A DNA stretch of 64,000 nt. Source: Candidatus Uhrbacteria bacterium (lineage in GTDB: Bacteria > Patescibacteriota > Patescibacteriia > 2-12-FULL-60-25). Each line of letters starts with the position of its first letter. The stretch's first letter is position 1. The stretch spans positions 122,031 through 186,030 of the forward strand of contig JADZFU010000003.1 in assembly GCA_020854265.1 (NCBI GenBank), written 5' to 3'. Position numbers and translations under genes: made by a program. The notes under the pieces are model-generated. The model did no database searches. It was not told the DNA's origin and saw nothing but the letters and a program-made list of their open reading frames with translations. Below are positions 33,035 through 40,745 of this stretch, one piece after another.

Positions 33035-33040
33035 GCAAAC

Positions 33041-34078
33041 ATGGAAAGACCGCGCGTGATTGAGATCTCGACCCGCACCATCCTGAACATCCTCGGGATT
33101 TTGGTCGGTCTTGCTGTCATCTGGCTGATCCGTGACATCGTGCTTTCAGTGTTTATCGCCATCTTGTTGGCGGGTGTGCTGTATCCCTTCGCCGAGTGGG
33201 CCGAGCGTCACCGTATTCCAAAAGGTCTCGCCGTGTTTTTTGTCTATATTTTATTGGCTGGTTTGGTAATCGCCGTGACGGGGTTTCTCATTCCGGCATT
33301 GCTTGACCAGGCGCGTCTACTTGAAGGATCGCTTGGCGGGACGTGGGGCTGGCTCCGTGATTTGATAGAGCTTGCCCGCGGGGCTGTTGCCAATGCCGGA
33401 CTGCCAGTCGCGGCTCCGGCTTCGGCTGCGGATCTTGCCTCGCAAATCCAATCGGCCGCCTTGCGGGTCTTTGCCACCTTGAATGATTTTGTCGGCGCCA
33501 TCGCCAATGCCGTGATCGTGCTTGTACTTTCTTTCTACATCATCATCGAGGACCGTGCTGCCAAAGAATTATTCAAGCACATTATTCCTGACCCATACCA
33601 AGAGTTTGCTACACGGCTGATTTGGCAGGTTGTCCAAAAGCTCGGCGACTGGTTTCGCGGTCAGCTGGTCTTGAGTCTGGTAATCGCTGTCAGTTATTTC
33701 ATTGCATTTAGTCTGCTCGGCGTTCCATACGCACTGCTGCTCGCGCTTCTTGCCGGACTTCTCGAATTTATTCCGTATCTTGGTCCGTTCTTGGCAGCGC
33801 TCCCGGCTGTATTCCTTGCTCTGACCGTGTCTCCGCTCAAGGCATTGGCCGTGCTGATTGTGATCATTCTCGTTCAGCAGGCGCAAAATCATATTTTGGT
33901 TCCACTGGTCATGCGAAAAGCCGTAGGTCTTAATCCGGTCGTCAGTATTATTTCTTTTTTGGTAGGTGCAAAACTCTTCGGAGCCGTAGGCGCCGTTTTT
34001 GCCATTCCGGTGGTAACGGCCGCCGTTGTTGTTTGGGATGAGTGGGCTCGTTTCCGTAACTCCTCGTCGTCTCAATGA
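33041..34078 (+). CDS. AI-2E family transporter-like membrane protein
   Basis: A 345-residue polytopic protein of the PF01594 type. There is an N-terminal pair of membrane segments (about residues 10-55), a third at about 64-85, a soluble stretch to about residue 145, then further segments to the end. Family-typical stretches are FIPYLGPFLAALPAVFLAL and VPLVMRKAVGLNPVVSIIS. The family includes exporters of varied small molecules and ions; the AI-2 label is historical. It overlaps the next membrane gene by 4 nt (ATGA). Confidence 0.88.
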   Translation: MERPRVIEISTRTILNILGILVGLAVIWLIRDIVLSVFIAILLAGVLYPFAEWAERHRIPKGLAVFFVYILLAGLVIAVTGFLIPALLDQARLLEGSLGGTWGWLRDLIELARGAVANAGLPVAAPASAADLASQIQSAALRVFATLNDFVGAIANAVIVLVLSFYIIIEDRAAKELFKHIIPDPYQEFATRLIWQVVQKLGDWFRGQLVLSLVIAVSYFIAFSLLGVPYALLLALLAGLLEFIPYLGPFLAALPAVFLALTVSPLKALAVLIVIILVQQAQNHILVPLVMRKAVGLNPVVSIISFLVGAKLFGAVGAVFAIPVVTAAVVVWDEWARFRNSSSSQ

Positions 34079-34839
34079 TGTATTTGTTTGTTCGGGCCGT
34101 TCCATGGCTCTCGGCTGCCGCAGCATTGCTCGCGGTACAGTGGCAGTGGCAAAACCCGGTGTCCTATCCATATCCCATGCTCGGAGCTATCGGGATATAC
34201 ATCGCCTCCGCCATACTCATCGGAGCAGGCCGATTGGCATGGAAGGAACTCATGGTGAAGTCTACGCCTTCGCTGCTTCTGCTTTTAGCCGCATCATTGG
34301 CCATGCTTGTCATTGAATCTCCGATATCCAAGACCGCGCTGACGATTTTATTTTCTGGCACACCGCTCCTGACACTCGAGCTGCTATTTCTTCTTGCCGT
34401 TGATCCTGTCCGGTATCCGGTGCACGGACTCTCACGGTTAAACGTGGCCTTGGTGCCCATCACGACCTTTCTTTTGGCCGGGGCTTTATCCGGACTCCGT
34501 ATCTATCTTCAATTCGACAATCTCTCGATCATGGCCATTTTTACGATCTATGGCGCATCGGTATTTGCGCTTACTTCCCACCATGCTTCATCGCATGAGC
34601 AAGATCGTCGCTGGGCGGCTGTCGGAGCCTTGGTTGGATTCCACGCCGGGTTTTTAGTTCAAGTTCTGCCCATTGGACTACCTGCACAGGGCTTGATAGC
34701 GGCGCTGATCATAGCTATTCCGCTCCGGATGCGTCGGTATGCATTCCAACCGATTCCTGCCCGTACCGTCGCCATTGCCGAGTCCACGGGAGCGGCTGTC
34801 ATGCTGGCCGCCGTTCTCCTGCTTTCGCGCTGGGCTTAA
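34075..34839 (+). CDS. Multi-pass membrane protein of unknown function
   Basis: A 254-residue hydrophobic protein with about seven or eight predicted membrane segments spread over its length and short loops. A cytoplasmic His/Glu-rich loop SHHASSHEQDRRW sits near residues 163-175. ATG 34075 overlaps the stop of the AI-2E-like gene, and a second ATG follows at once. No family recognised; gene order suggests an envelope role. Confidence 0.7.
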   Translation: MMYLFVRAVPWLSAAAALLAVQWQWQNPVSYPYPMLGAIGIYIASAILIGAGRLAWKELMVKSTPSLLLLLAASLAMLVIESPISKTALTILFSGTPLLTLELLFLLAVDPVRYPVHGLSRLNVALVPITTFLLAGALSGLRIYLQFDNLSIMAIFTIYGASVFALTSHHASSHEQDRRWAAVGALVGFHAGFLVQVLPIGLPAQGLIAALIIAIPLRMRRYAFQPIPARTVAIAESTGAAVMLAAVLLLSRWA

Positions 34840-34857
34840 GCGGTGTAATCTATCGGC

Positions 34858-35973
34858 ATGAAAAGCACGGAAAAGATTTTGGTAACCGTGGGGGTATCCT
34901 CCGTTATTCTTGGGTTGATAGGCGGCGCTGTGGCTGGCGCTGTATCAGCCAACCTCCTGATTTCTCCGCGTATAGATCGTTTAGCCGATTTGGTTTCTGC
35001 CGGAGCAACGAGTACAAAACCAGTTGAGCCGCCTGTCGTTATCGTGCCGCTTGAGAGCCGCCCGATCGTTGCCTCTTACCCGCAGGCATTTCTCGACCGG
35101 AACGCCTCCTCGCTTTTGCGCGTGGTCCGCCGCGTCCGCGGTGCATCCGAGGATGCTCAGCTGGCTCCCGAGCGTATTCTCGGAAACGCCGCCGCACTCA
35201 CTTCAGATGGATGGGTGCTTGTTCCGGATTCGGTTGTTTCAAATGTCCGCATCGCAGATCTCGGGATCGTCTGGCGTGGACGTGTCGCCGCTGTAGAAAA
35301 AGGTGTACGCGATACATCAACCGGTCTTGTCTATCTCAAATTCGCCGCCACGGACTTGCCGGCAGTCACGTTTGTTCGCGCCTCGGATATCGCCTCCGGA
35401 GTCGCAGTCTGGGTAGAGCAGGCCCCGGGCGCGCTTGTCCCCGAACTAATCGCCGACCAAGCCGTGCATGCCTCCGTTCTCGTTTCGAGCGAGCGTGCTG
35501 CCCGCCGTTTTCAGCTTACGTCATCCGGATATCCGGCCGGTTCTGCTGTGTGGGATAGCGCAGGCCGTCTCATCGGCAGCATCGAGTCAAAAGATTCTGC
35601 CTTGGTGATACCGGCCGGAGTATCAGGCCCTACGCTCTCCAGCATTATTTCTGAAAATACCATCAGTCGGGCTAGTCTTGGCTTGCGCACGCTCGATCTT
35701 TCCGACCTTGTATTTGAGAATCCTTCTTCCAGCCTGCCGCGCATCGGAGCATGGGTACGGTCCAAAACTACCTCGGCTTCCCGTGAGATTCTCGAAGGCG
35801 ACGTGATCGAACGCATCGAACGTGATATTCTGGACGGGAACGCCGATCTTGGCGAGCGACTGCTCGATTACCGGCCCGGCTCAAGTGTGACTCTCACGGT
35901 TCGCCGCAAAGGGGAGTCGATCCAAATAAAAACCCAATTGGGATCCGCGAGCGTCGCAGAAACGCTAAAATAA
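34858..35973 (+). CDS. HtrA-like protein with degenerate protease domain and PDZ
   Basis: A 371-residue protein with an N-terminal membrane segment (about residues 8-32). The region near residue 116 (ALTSDGWVLVPDS) matches the HtrA strand that normally ends in the catalytic His. The Asp region reads TGLVYLKF, and the serine region reads YPAGSAVWDSAGRLIGSI instead of GNSGGPL. All three catalytic residues therefore appear lost. A C-terminal PDZ-like domain (about 280-360) has ILEGDVIERIERD and LLDYRPGSSVTLTV. It is probably a binding or sensor pseudoprotease. TAATCT ends exactly 6 nt before the ATG. Confidence 0.75.
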   Translation: MKSTEKILVTVGVSSVILGLIGGAVAGAVSANLLISPRIDRLADLVSAGATSTKPVEPPVVIVPLESRPIVASYPQAFLDRNASSLLRVVRRVRGASEDAQLAPERILGNAAALTSDGWVLVPDSVVSNVRIADLGIVWRGRVAAVEKGVRDTSTGLVYLKFAATDLPAVTFVRASDIASGVAVWVEQAPGALVPELIADQAVHASVLVSSERAARRFQLTSSGYPAGSAVWDSAGRLIGSIESKDSALVIPAGVSGPTLSSIISENTISRASLGLRTLDLSDLVFENPSSSLPRIGAWVRSKTTSASREILEGDVIERIERDILDGNADLGERLLDYRPGSSVTLTVRRKGESIQIKTQLGSASVAETLK

Positions 35974-35983
35974 AAATCGCCCT

Positions 35984-36592
35984 ATGACCGTCAAAGAACA
36001 ACCGTTACGCTTGCTTGCCGCCAGTTGGCGCGTGCTCGCCGGATTCACCATCCTCGGCTCGGTTCTCGGTCTTGCTCTTTCTTTGCTCCAGCCGCTGCAA
36101 TACGCCTCCACGGTTCGCGTGCTTATTACCCAGCCCGGGGCTGTTGGTCTGGATGCATTCACCATCCAAAAATCCAACGAGCGCATTGCCCAAAATCTTT
36201 CCCAGCTTCTTCTCACTTCAACCTTTTTTGAAAATATCCTTGCCCAAGCACAGGGGTTCAATACCGAGTATTTTCCCGCCGACGAGTACGAACGCCGGCG
36301 TTTATGGCAAGAATCCGTGGCAATCGCACTCGAATCTGGCTCAGGTCTGATGCAGGTGACCGTGTATCACGGAAATGCCGACCAAGCCAAAGCTCTCGTA
36401 TTGGCAGCCACCAACGAATTAGCCAAGCAAGCACCCAATTACTTCGGTTCTGCAGTTCGCGTCCAAGTTATTGATGCGCCTCTCAACTCCCGCTGGTACG
36501 CCAAACCCAATTTCCTGAACAATGCGTTTTATGGAGCCGCGGTTGGATTCATGCTGGGAATCATCTGGATAATCACTAGAAAACATGAGTAA
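35984..36592 (+). CDS. Wzz-like chain-length determinant / capsular polysaccharide protein
   Basis: A 202-residue protein with membrane segments near residues 18-36 and at the C terminus (about 178-196). The exported middle has coiled helices and the YASTVRVLITQPGAVGLDAF start typical of Wzz/YveK co-polymerases. These proteins set chain length or couple export of surface polysaccharide. It lacks a kinase domain. It follows the HtrA-like gene by 10 nt and ends before a strong terminator. Confidence 0.72.
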   Translation: MTVKEQPLRLLAASWRVLAGFTILGSVLGLALSLLQPLQYASTVRVLITQPGAVGLDAFTIQKSNERIAQNLSQLLLTSTFFENILAQAQGFNTEYFPADEYERRRLWQESVAIALESGSGLMQVTVYHGNADQAKALVLAATNELAKQAPNYFGSAVRVQVIDAPLNSRWYAKPNFLNNAFYGAAVGFMLGIIWIITRKHE

Positions 36593-36601
36593 TTAGCCAA
36601 A

Positions 36602-36640
36602 AAATAAATAACCTCCCTCAAAAAGGGGGGTTATTTATAA
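36602..36640 (+). terminator. Terminator after the Wzz-like gene
   Basis: AATAACCTCCCT pairs with AGGGGGGTTATT around CAAAA, followed by TATAAATAA. Confidence 0.85.
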
Positions 36641-36656
36641 ATAACGTCAGCAATAC

Positions 36657-36685
36657 TTGACAAAATCGTTAAAAAGTGTTATATT
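36657..36685 (+). promoter_or_regulatory. Strong promoter of the GC-rich surface cluster
   Basis: TTGACA (36657-36662), 17-nt A-rich spacer, TATATT (36680-36685). The AT-rich promoter contrasts with the very GC-rich genes that follow. Confidence 0.9.
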
Positions 36686-36691
36686 CATACG

Positions 36692-36899
36692 TTCCTTTAA
36701 TGGATATCCGTGCATATTTCCAGACAGGTTTTTGAGCCGTTCCGTTGTTTTGTCCTCCACAAAGCACCGCGGGACGGCTCAAGGGCCGGTCATTTCTGAT
36801 CGACCCAGTCCTTTCAAACCCGTTCAGAACCAAAACAATTTCACCACCACCAGTAACCGGTCACAAGGCCGACCTGCGTGGTCGGAGAAGGAGTTCCCG
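36692..36899 (+). promoter_or_regulatory. Long structured 5' leader
   Basis: About 208 nt between the predicted start site and ATG 36900 with no good reading frame. One hairpin pairs TTGAGCCGTTCC (about 36733) with GGGACGGCTCAA (about 36771). A second pairs CCGAC with GTCGG at about 36871-36887, just before the AAGGAG ribosome-binding site. It could control translation; no known riboswitch class was recognised. Confidence 0.5.
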
Positions 36900-38405
36900 A
36901 TGAAGAAGAATCTGTTCGTCCTGCTCGCCGTGATCCTCCTCTGGCCCGCGCTCAACGCGCAGGCGCAGGGGACCGAGATCGTTCTCGATCGCGATGCGCT
37001 CAGCGCCTGTCAGGCGGCTCTCGTCGACCTGCGTGCCCGCGTCGCGGAGCGCGGGGAGGAGACGGGCATGTGCGAGGCCACCGAGGAAGACCTCGAGGCC
37101 GCGCGCCGCGCCTGCATGGTGCAGGAGGGCATGTCGCTCGGCAACGCCCAGGCGCTCTGGCGCCTGCTCAACCCGACCTCGACTCGCGTCTTCTCGTCGC
37201 AGGACGAGATCGCCGCGGCCATCCGCGATTGCCGTCCGGTGATCGCCAACCGCTGCGACCCCGAGCCTCCCCCCGAGGAGGCCGAGACGCCGGACAGGCC
37301 GCGCACCCGCACCCCGCGCACCCCGCGGCATCACATCCAGCGCTTCTGCGTCTACGGCGCCGAGGCGGTCTGGAACAGCGCACACACGCGCATCGTGGAC
37401 TGCGTCTGCGATCCGGAGACGCACATGGAAGTGCGCGTCTTCGGCGGAGAGCACGGCTTGGCCGGCGATCCGGCCGTGGGCGATGCCCGCGACGTCTACG
37501 TCGGCTGCGCCGTCTGGCACATCACCGGCACTCCGCGCGACGTCCCTCCGCCCTCCGATGGGATCGAGCGGCTCATCCGTGAGCTGATCATCCGCATCGA
37601 GCGGCTGGAGCACCAGACCTGTGACCGCGGGGACAACCACCCCGGTTTCCAGGATCTGTGCGATCGGGTGACCACCCTCGAGCGCGACTACCGCGAGCTC
37701 GAGACCCGTGTCACCGAGCTCGAGCGCGACTACCGCGCCTTGCTCATCAACGACCGCGCCATCTGCGTGGGTGACACCATGACCGACGCCGAGTGGATCG
37801 CGCTCAGCGATGCGCGTCGCGTGGAGCTCTGCGAAGAGTTCCACGAGGCAGCGCTTCGCGACGATCGGGGAGACGGCGGTTCGAGTAACCACCGCTTCCT
37901 CGTCTCCATCGGCGTGAGCCCCGCCTTCGACTTCGCGTCGATGACGGTGCCAGTGCGCGGAGACATCCGCGCCCAGTACGAGTACGGCTTCACCGACGAC
38001 GCCTGGCTGTACGTGCGCCTGGAAACGGGCTACGGAACGCAGGGCGACTCGGCCAACTGGATCGCCACGGTCCCGATCGCGGAGAGTGCCAACTGGGGCT
38101 TCGGTCTCGGTGCGGCATTCGACGTCACGGACCACGTGATCCTCTCGGCAGGCGCCTCGTACCACGGCCTGCTCAACCCCGGTCCCTACGCTCCCGGAGA
38201 GCTCTGGGGCGACTACCGCGGTCACTCGGTGACGGGTGACTTCGGCCTCCGTCTCGAGGCCAACCCGCGCGACGCGGCCGTCTTCTTCGGAGAGCTCGAT
38301 CTCTCCGTCGGATGGTCCCGGGTCTACGGCGAGCGCAACGATGCCGCGGTCCCGCTCGACAGCGCGATCCTCGGAGGCTCTCTCCGATTCGGCATCCGGT
38401 TCTGA
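36900..38405 (+). CDS. Exported protein with C-terminal outer-membrane-barrel-like domain
   Basis: A 501-residue protein with a signal peptide (MKKNLFVLLAVILLWPALNA, cleavage near AQAQ). The middle has an Arg/Pro-rich linker and paired cysteines. A coiled coil lies near residues 225-285 (ERLIRELIIRIERLEHQ, LERDYRELETRVTELERDYR). From about residue 335 there are alternating amphipathic strands with Gly and aromatic residues (FLVSIGVSPAFDFASM, AWLYVRLETGYGTQ), ending in GGSLRFGIRF. The terminal Phe is the classic beta-barrel assembly signal of diderm outer membranes. Patescibacteria are not thought to have a conventional outer membrane, so the role is open. AAGGAG precedes the ATG. The GC content is far above that of neighbours; transfer from a Myxococcota-like donor is plausible. 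Confidence 0.75.
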   Translation: MKKNLFVLLAVILLWPALNAQAQGTEIVLDRDALSACQAALVDLRARVAERGEETGMCEATEEDLEAARRACMVQEGMSLGNAQALWRLLNPTSTRVFSSQDEIAAAIRDCRPVIANRCDPEPPPEEAETPDRPRTRTPRTPRHHIQRFCVYGAEAVWNSAHTRIVDCVCDPETHMEVRVFGGEHGLAGDPAVGDARDVYVGCAVWHITGTPRDVPPPSDGIERLIRELIIRIERLEHQTCDRGDNHPGFQDLCDRVTTLERDYRELETRVTELERDYRALLINDRAICVGDTMTDAEWIALSDARRVELCEEFHEAALRDDRGDGGSSNHRFLVSIGVSPAFDFASMTVPVRGDIRAQYEYGFTDDAWLYVRLETGYGTQGDSANWIATVPIAESANWGFGLGAAFDVTDHVILSAGASYHGLLNPGPYAPGELWGDYRGHSVTGDFGLRLEANPRDAAVFFGELDLSVGWSRVYGERNDAAVPLDSAILGGSLRFGIRF

Positions 38406-38429
38406 TCTGAACGCGCATCCAGCGCAACC

Positions 38430-38534
38430 CCCGGCCAGGCTTGGTCAACATCCTGGCCGGGGGAGCGGAGGAAGCAGCTCTTGCTTCCTCCTCCCATTCC
38501 GCTACCTGTCATCAGACGGGTAACGAAATGGGAG
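38430..38534 (+). repeat. Array of three strong hairpins between co-directional genes
   Basis: Hairpin 1: CCCCCGGCCAGG pairs perfectly with CCTGGCCGGGGG. Hairpin 2: GGAGGAAGCA with TGCTTCCTCC (about 38467-38491). Hairpin 3: an 18-bp stem with two mismatches (about 38494-38533) and loop ATCA. None has a T-run. A fourth small stem CCCGAC/GTCGGG lies just before the next ribosome-binding site (about 38602-38617). Confidence 0.75.
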
Positions 38535-38627
38535 TCCAATGTTGGACACCCTGCTCATTCGAAAGAAAGAGAAGACAACCCCACCCACCCGACCCGTCGC
38601 CCGACGGAAGTCGGGAAGGAGTGACCC

Positions 38628-39827
38628 ATGAACAAGTTCCTGTGTGTCTTCGTGATCTTCGTCTCGGTCTGCGGCTTCGGCTGCACGCTCGGTGGCGTCC
38701 CCGGCAACACCGGCTGGACCTGCGCGCCGGGCGAGGAGACCAACTCCGCCGACTGCGCCTTCGACTGCCCCGTGGGCACGTCGCACACGATCTGCGCCGA
38801 CGACGGCCGCACCTTCCGGTGCGCGCTCCGTCCCGGCGTCGACCGCTCCGTCTGCGAGGATCTCCCGCCCACCCCGTGTGGCGGCGACGATCGCGCGGGC
38901 ACGGCCTGCGGCTGCGCCGGCTCCGGTGTCTGGATCTGCGACGCGGCTTCGAACACGCTCATGTGCGTGGGCGAGGACGCCGAGGAGATCTGCGGCAACG
39001 GCCTCGACGACGACTGCGACGGTCTCATCGACGAAGGTTGCATGAGCTCGTGCACTCCGGTGACCGAGATCTGCGACAACGTCGACAACGACTGCGACGG
39101 CGACAGGGACGAAGGGTGCGACGACGACAACGACGACTACTGCGACAGCGGTATGTCCGTCGGTACCGGCGGCTGCGGTTCGTGCACGCGTACGCCTCCG
39201 GGCGGCGCGGGCAACGATTGCAACGACACGGACGCCCGGATCAACCCCGGCGCGACCGAGGTCTGCAACGGCTACGACGACAACTGCAACGGTCTCGTCG
39301 ATGCCGCCGAGCCCGGCGTCACCTGCGGTCCCACCTGCGGACGCGGCCGCCTCCTCGGCGACCAGATCTGCATCGAGTGGACGGGGAGCACGACTCCCAT
39401 GTCCACCTACGGTGGATCGACCATCACGGGTCCCGACGCCGTCATCTTCGGATGCGGCGGGGAGCGTTCGGTCGCGGCCGGCTCGTCCGACTGCGTCACG
39501 CTCACCGAGGCGTGCCAGGGATGGCTCGCCACGACGGCCTCCCAAGGCCTCTTCGGTGACGTGAACAACATCGCGTCGTTCTACCGCCCCTCCGGCGGCG
39601 ACCTGCGCGGCTCCAATGCCGGCGATGTCGGCATCCGCGTCTGGTACACCCGTGCCGGCGTTCGGACCGATCTGCCCGGCAACAAGAGCTGGGTGGCCTA
39701 CGATCCGACGGGCGCTCTCGTCCCGGGTGGTGCGGCAACGCACGCCGGCGAGCGGATCATCCGCCTGATGATCCCGGTCCGCGAGGACTGCCTGGTCGAT
39801 GGCCAGCGTCCGCCCGACCGCTACTAG
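38628..39827 (+). CDS. Lipoprotein with MopE-type metal-binding repeats
   Basis: A 399-residue protein with a lipoprotein signal (hydrophobic residues 4-17, lipobox GFGC, Cys19). The first 120 residues are Cys-rich. Residues 121-138 (CGNGLDDDCDGLIDEGC), 148-164 (CDNVDNDCDGDRDEGC) and 212-229 (CNGYDDNCNGLVDAAEPG) are copies of the putative metal-binding motif PF11617 known from MopE and many myxobacterial surface proteins. CNDTDARINPGATE before the third copy also fits. These Asp/Asn loops likely bind calcium. The last 170 residues are an unrecognised domain. GGAAGGAG precedes the ATG. Confidence 0.85.
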   Translation: MNKFLCVFVIFVSVCGFGCTLGGVPGNTGWTCAPGEETNSADCAFDCPVGTSHTICADDGRTFRCALRPGVDRSVCEDLPPTPCGGDDRAGTACGCAGSGVWICDAASNTLMCVGEDAEEICGNGLDDDCDGLIDEGCMSSCTPVTEICDNVDNDCDGDRDEGCDDDNDDYCDSGMSVGTGGCGSCTRTPPGGAGNDCNDTDARINPGATEVCNGYDDNCNGLVDAAEPGVTCGPTCGRGRLLGDQICIEWTGSTTPMSTYGGSTITGPDAVIFGCGGERSVAAGSSDCVTLTEACQGWLATTASQGLFGDVNNIASFYRPSGGDLRGSNAGDVGIRVWYTRAGVRTDLPGNKSWVAYDPTGALVPGGAATHAGERIIRLMIPVREDCLVDGQRPPDRY

Positions 39828-39844
39828 TCTTCTCTCTTCCCAGA

Positions 39845-39871
39845 GTCCTGACACGGTTCACTCCGTGTCAG
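39845..39871 (+). repeat. Hairpin between the two lipoprotein genes
   Basis: CCTGACACGG pairs perfectly with CCGTGTCAGG, followed by CCTCCTCTTGG, a poor T-run. It is either a weak terminator or a processing hairpin. Confidence 0.65.
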
Positions 39872-39923
39872 GCCTCCTCTTGGATTCATCACACGGTGTG
39901 GTGGACCAAAGCTGGAGGTTCGC

Positions 39924-40502
39924 ATGACGAAGTCCCTGTTCCTTTCCATCTCGCTCTGCTCGCTCACCCTCGTCCTCGCGGCCTCCGGCTGCGGCGGACC
40001 GCCCATCGGTCCGGACATGACGAGCGACGCCGGCGTCACCCCCATGGGCGACTCCGGTCCCGTCCTGCCCGGCAGCGATGCCGGCTCGGGCTACACCTGG
40101 CCCACCTGCTCCGGCCGCCGCGTGACCCGCGTGCGCGTCGAGGCGGCGGGCGCGACCTTGCCCGAGGCCTGTGCCACGGGCTGGACCCCGGCGGCCCTCT
40201 CGGTCGCCGGCGGTGACCCCAACGTCGAGGGCACGGGCACCACGCTCGACTGGACCGTCCCCGCGGCGGCCGGTGGCGCGACCCGCCTCGGCTTCCGCTG
40301 CGGCACATCCACCTCGCCCGAGAACTGGATGGATGCTCCGCTCGAGTCCGGTCGCACGGCCGCCTCCTACGGCGTCCGCGTGCACCTCACGCTCGAGGGA
40401 TCGTCGGTCGAGGCCGACATGAGCTCCCAGGTCACCGCCGTCCCCGGCGGTGGCGTCACCCAGTTCCAGGTGCCCATGCACGAGATGTGCACGCGCCCAT
40501 GA
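39924..40502 (+). CDS. Small lipoprotein of unknown function
   Basis: A 192-residue protein with a lipoprotein signal (LTLVLAASGCGG, lipidated Cys about 22) and a flexible Gly/Asp/Pro linker (PDMTSDAGVTPMGDSGPVLP) of the type common in Myxococcota lipoproteins. A C-terminal domain of about 130 residues has three to four Cys. CTGGAGG stands before the ATG. It probably shares a transcript with the MopE-type gene and ends at a strong terminator. Function unknown. Confidence 0.75.
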   Translation: MTKSLFLSISLCSLTLVLAASGCGGPPIGPDMTSDAGVTPMGDSGPVLPGSDAGSGYTWPTCSGRRVTRVRVEAAGATLPEACATGWTPAALSVAGGDPNVEGTGTTLDWTVPAAAGGATRLGFRCGTSTSPENWMDAPLESGRTAASYGVRVHLTLEGSSVEADMSSQVTAVPGGGVTQFQVPMHEMCTRP

Positions 40503-40528
40503 GCTGACCCTGATCCGCAAGGATCCTG

Positions 40529-40565
40529 ACACCCGCCTTTCACACGAAAGGCGGGTGTTTCATTT
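40529..40565 (+). terminator. Terminator after the small lipoprotein gene
   Basis: ACACCCGCCTTT pairs perfectly with AAAGGCGGGTGT, followed by TTCATTTT. Confidence 0.9.
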
Positions 40566-40588
40566 TCCGCAGAACCTAGCACCGAGGG

Positions 40589-40618
40589 TTGACAAAATAT
40601 TCTTTTTCATGGTAATCC
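40589..40618 (+). promoter_or_regulatory. Promoter of the 40746-42203 gene
   Basis: A perfect TTGACA (40589-40594) with TAATCC (40613-40618) at 18 nt. Leader about 120 nt. Confidence 0.5.
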
Positions 40619-40745
40619 AGCCAGTCCCGAATAGGGATCGTTCCGTCCTTTGGGTCGTCAGGAATATCGTAATCCTCCTCCGAATGCGATGTTTCTGGCG
40701 GCCCCAAGGACGGAATTCCGCTCCTTCTAACCCGATAGGTGCACA

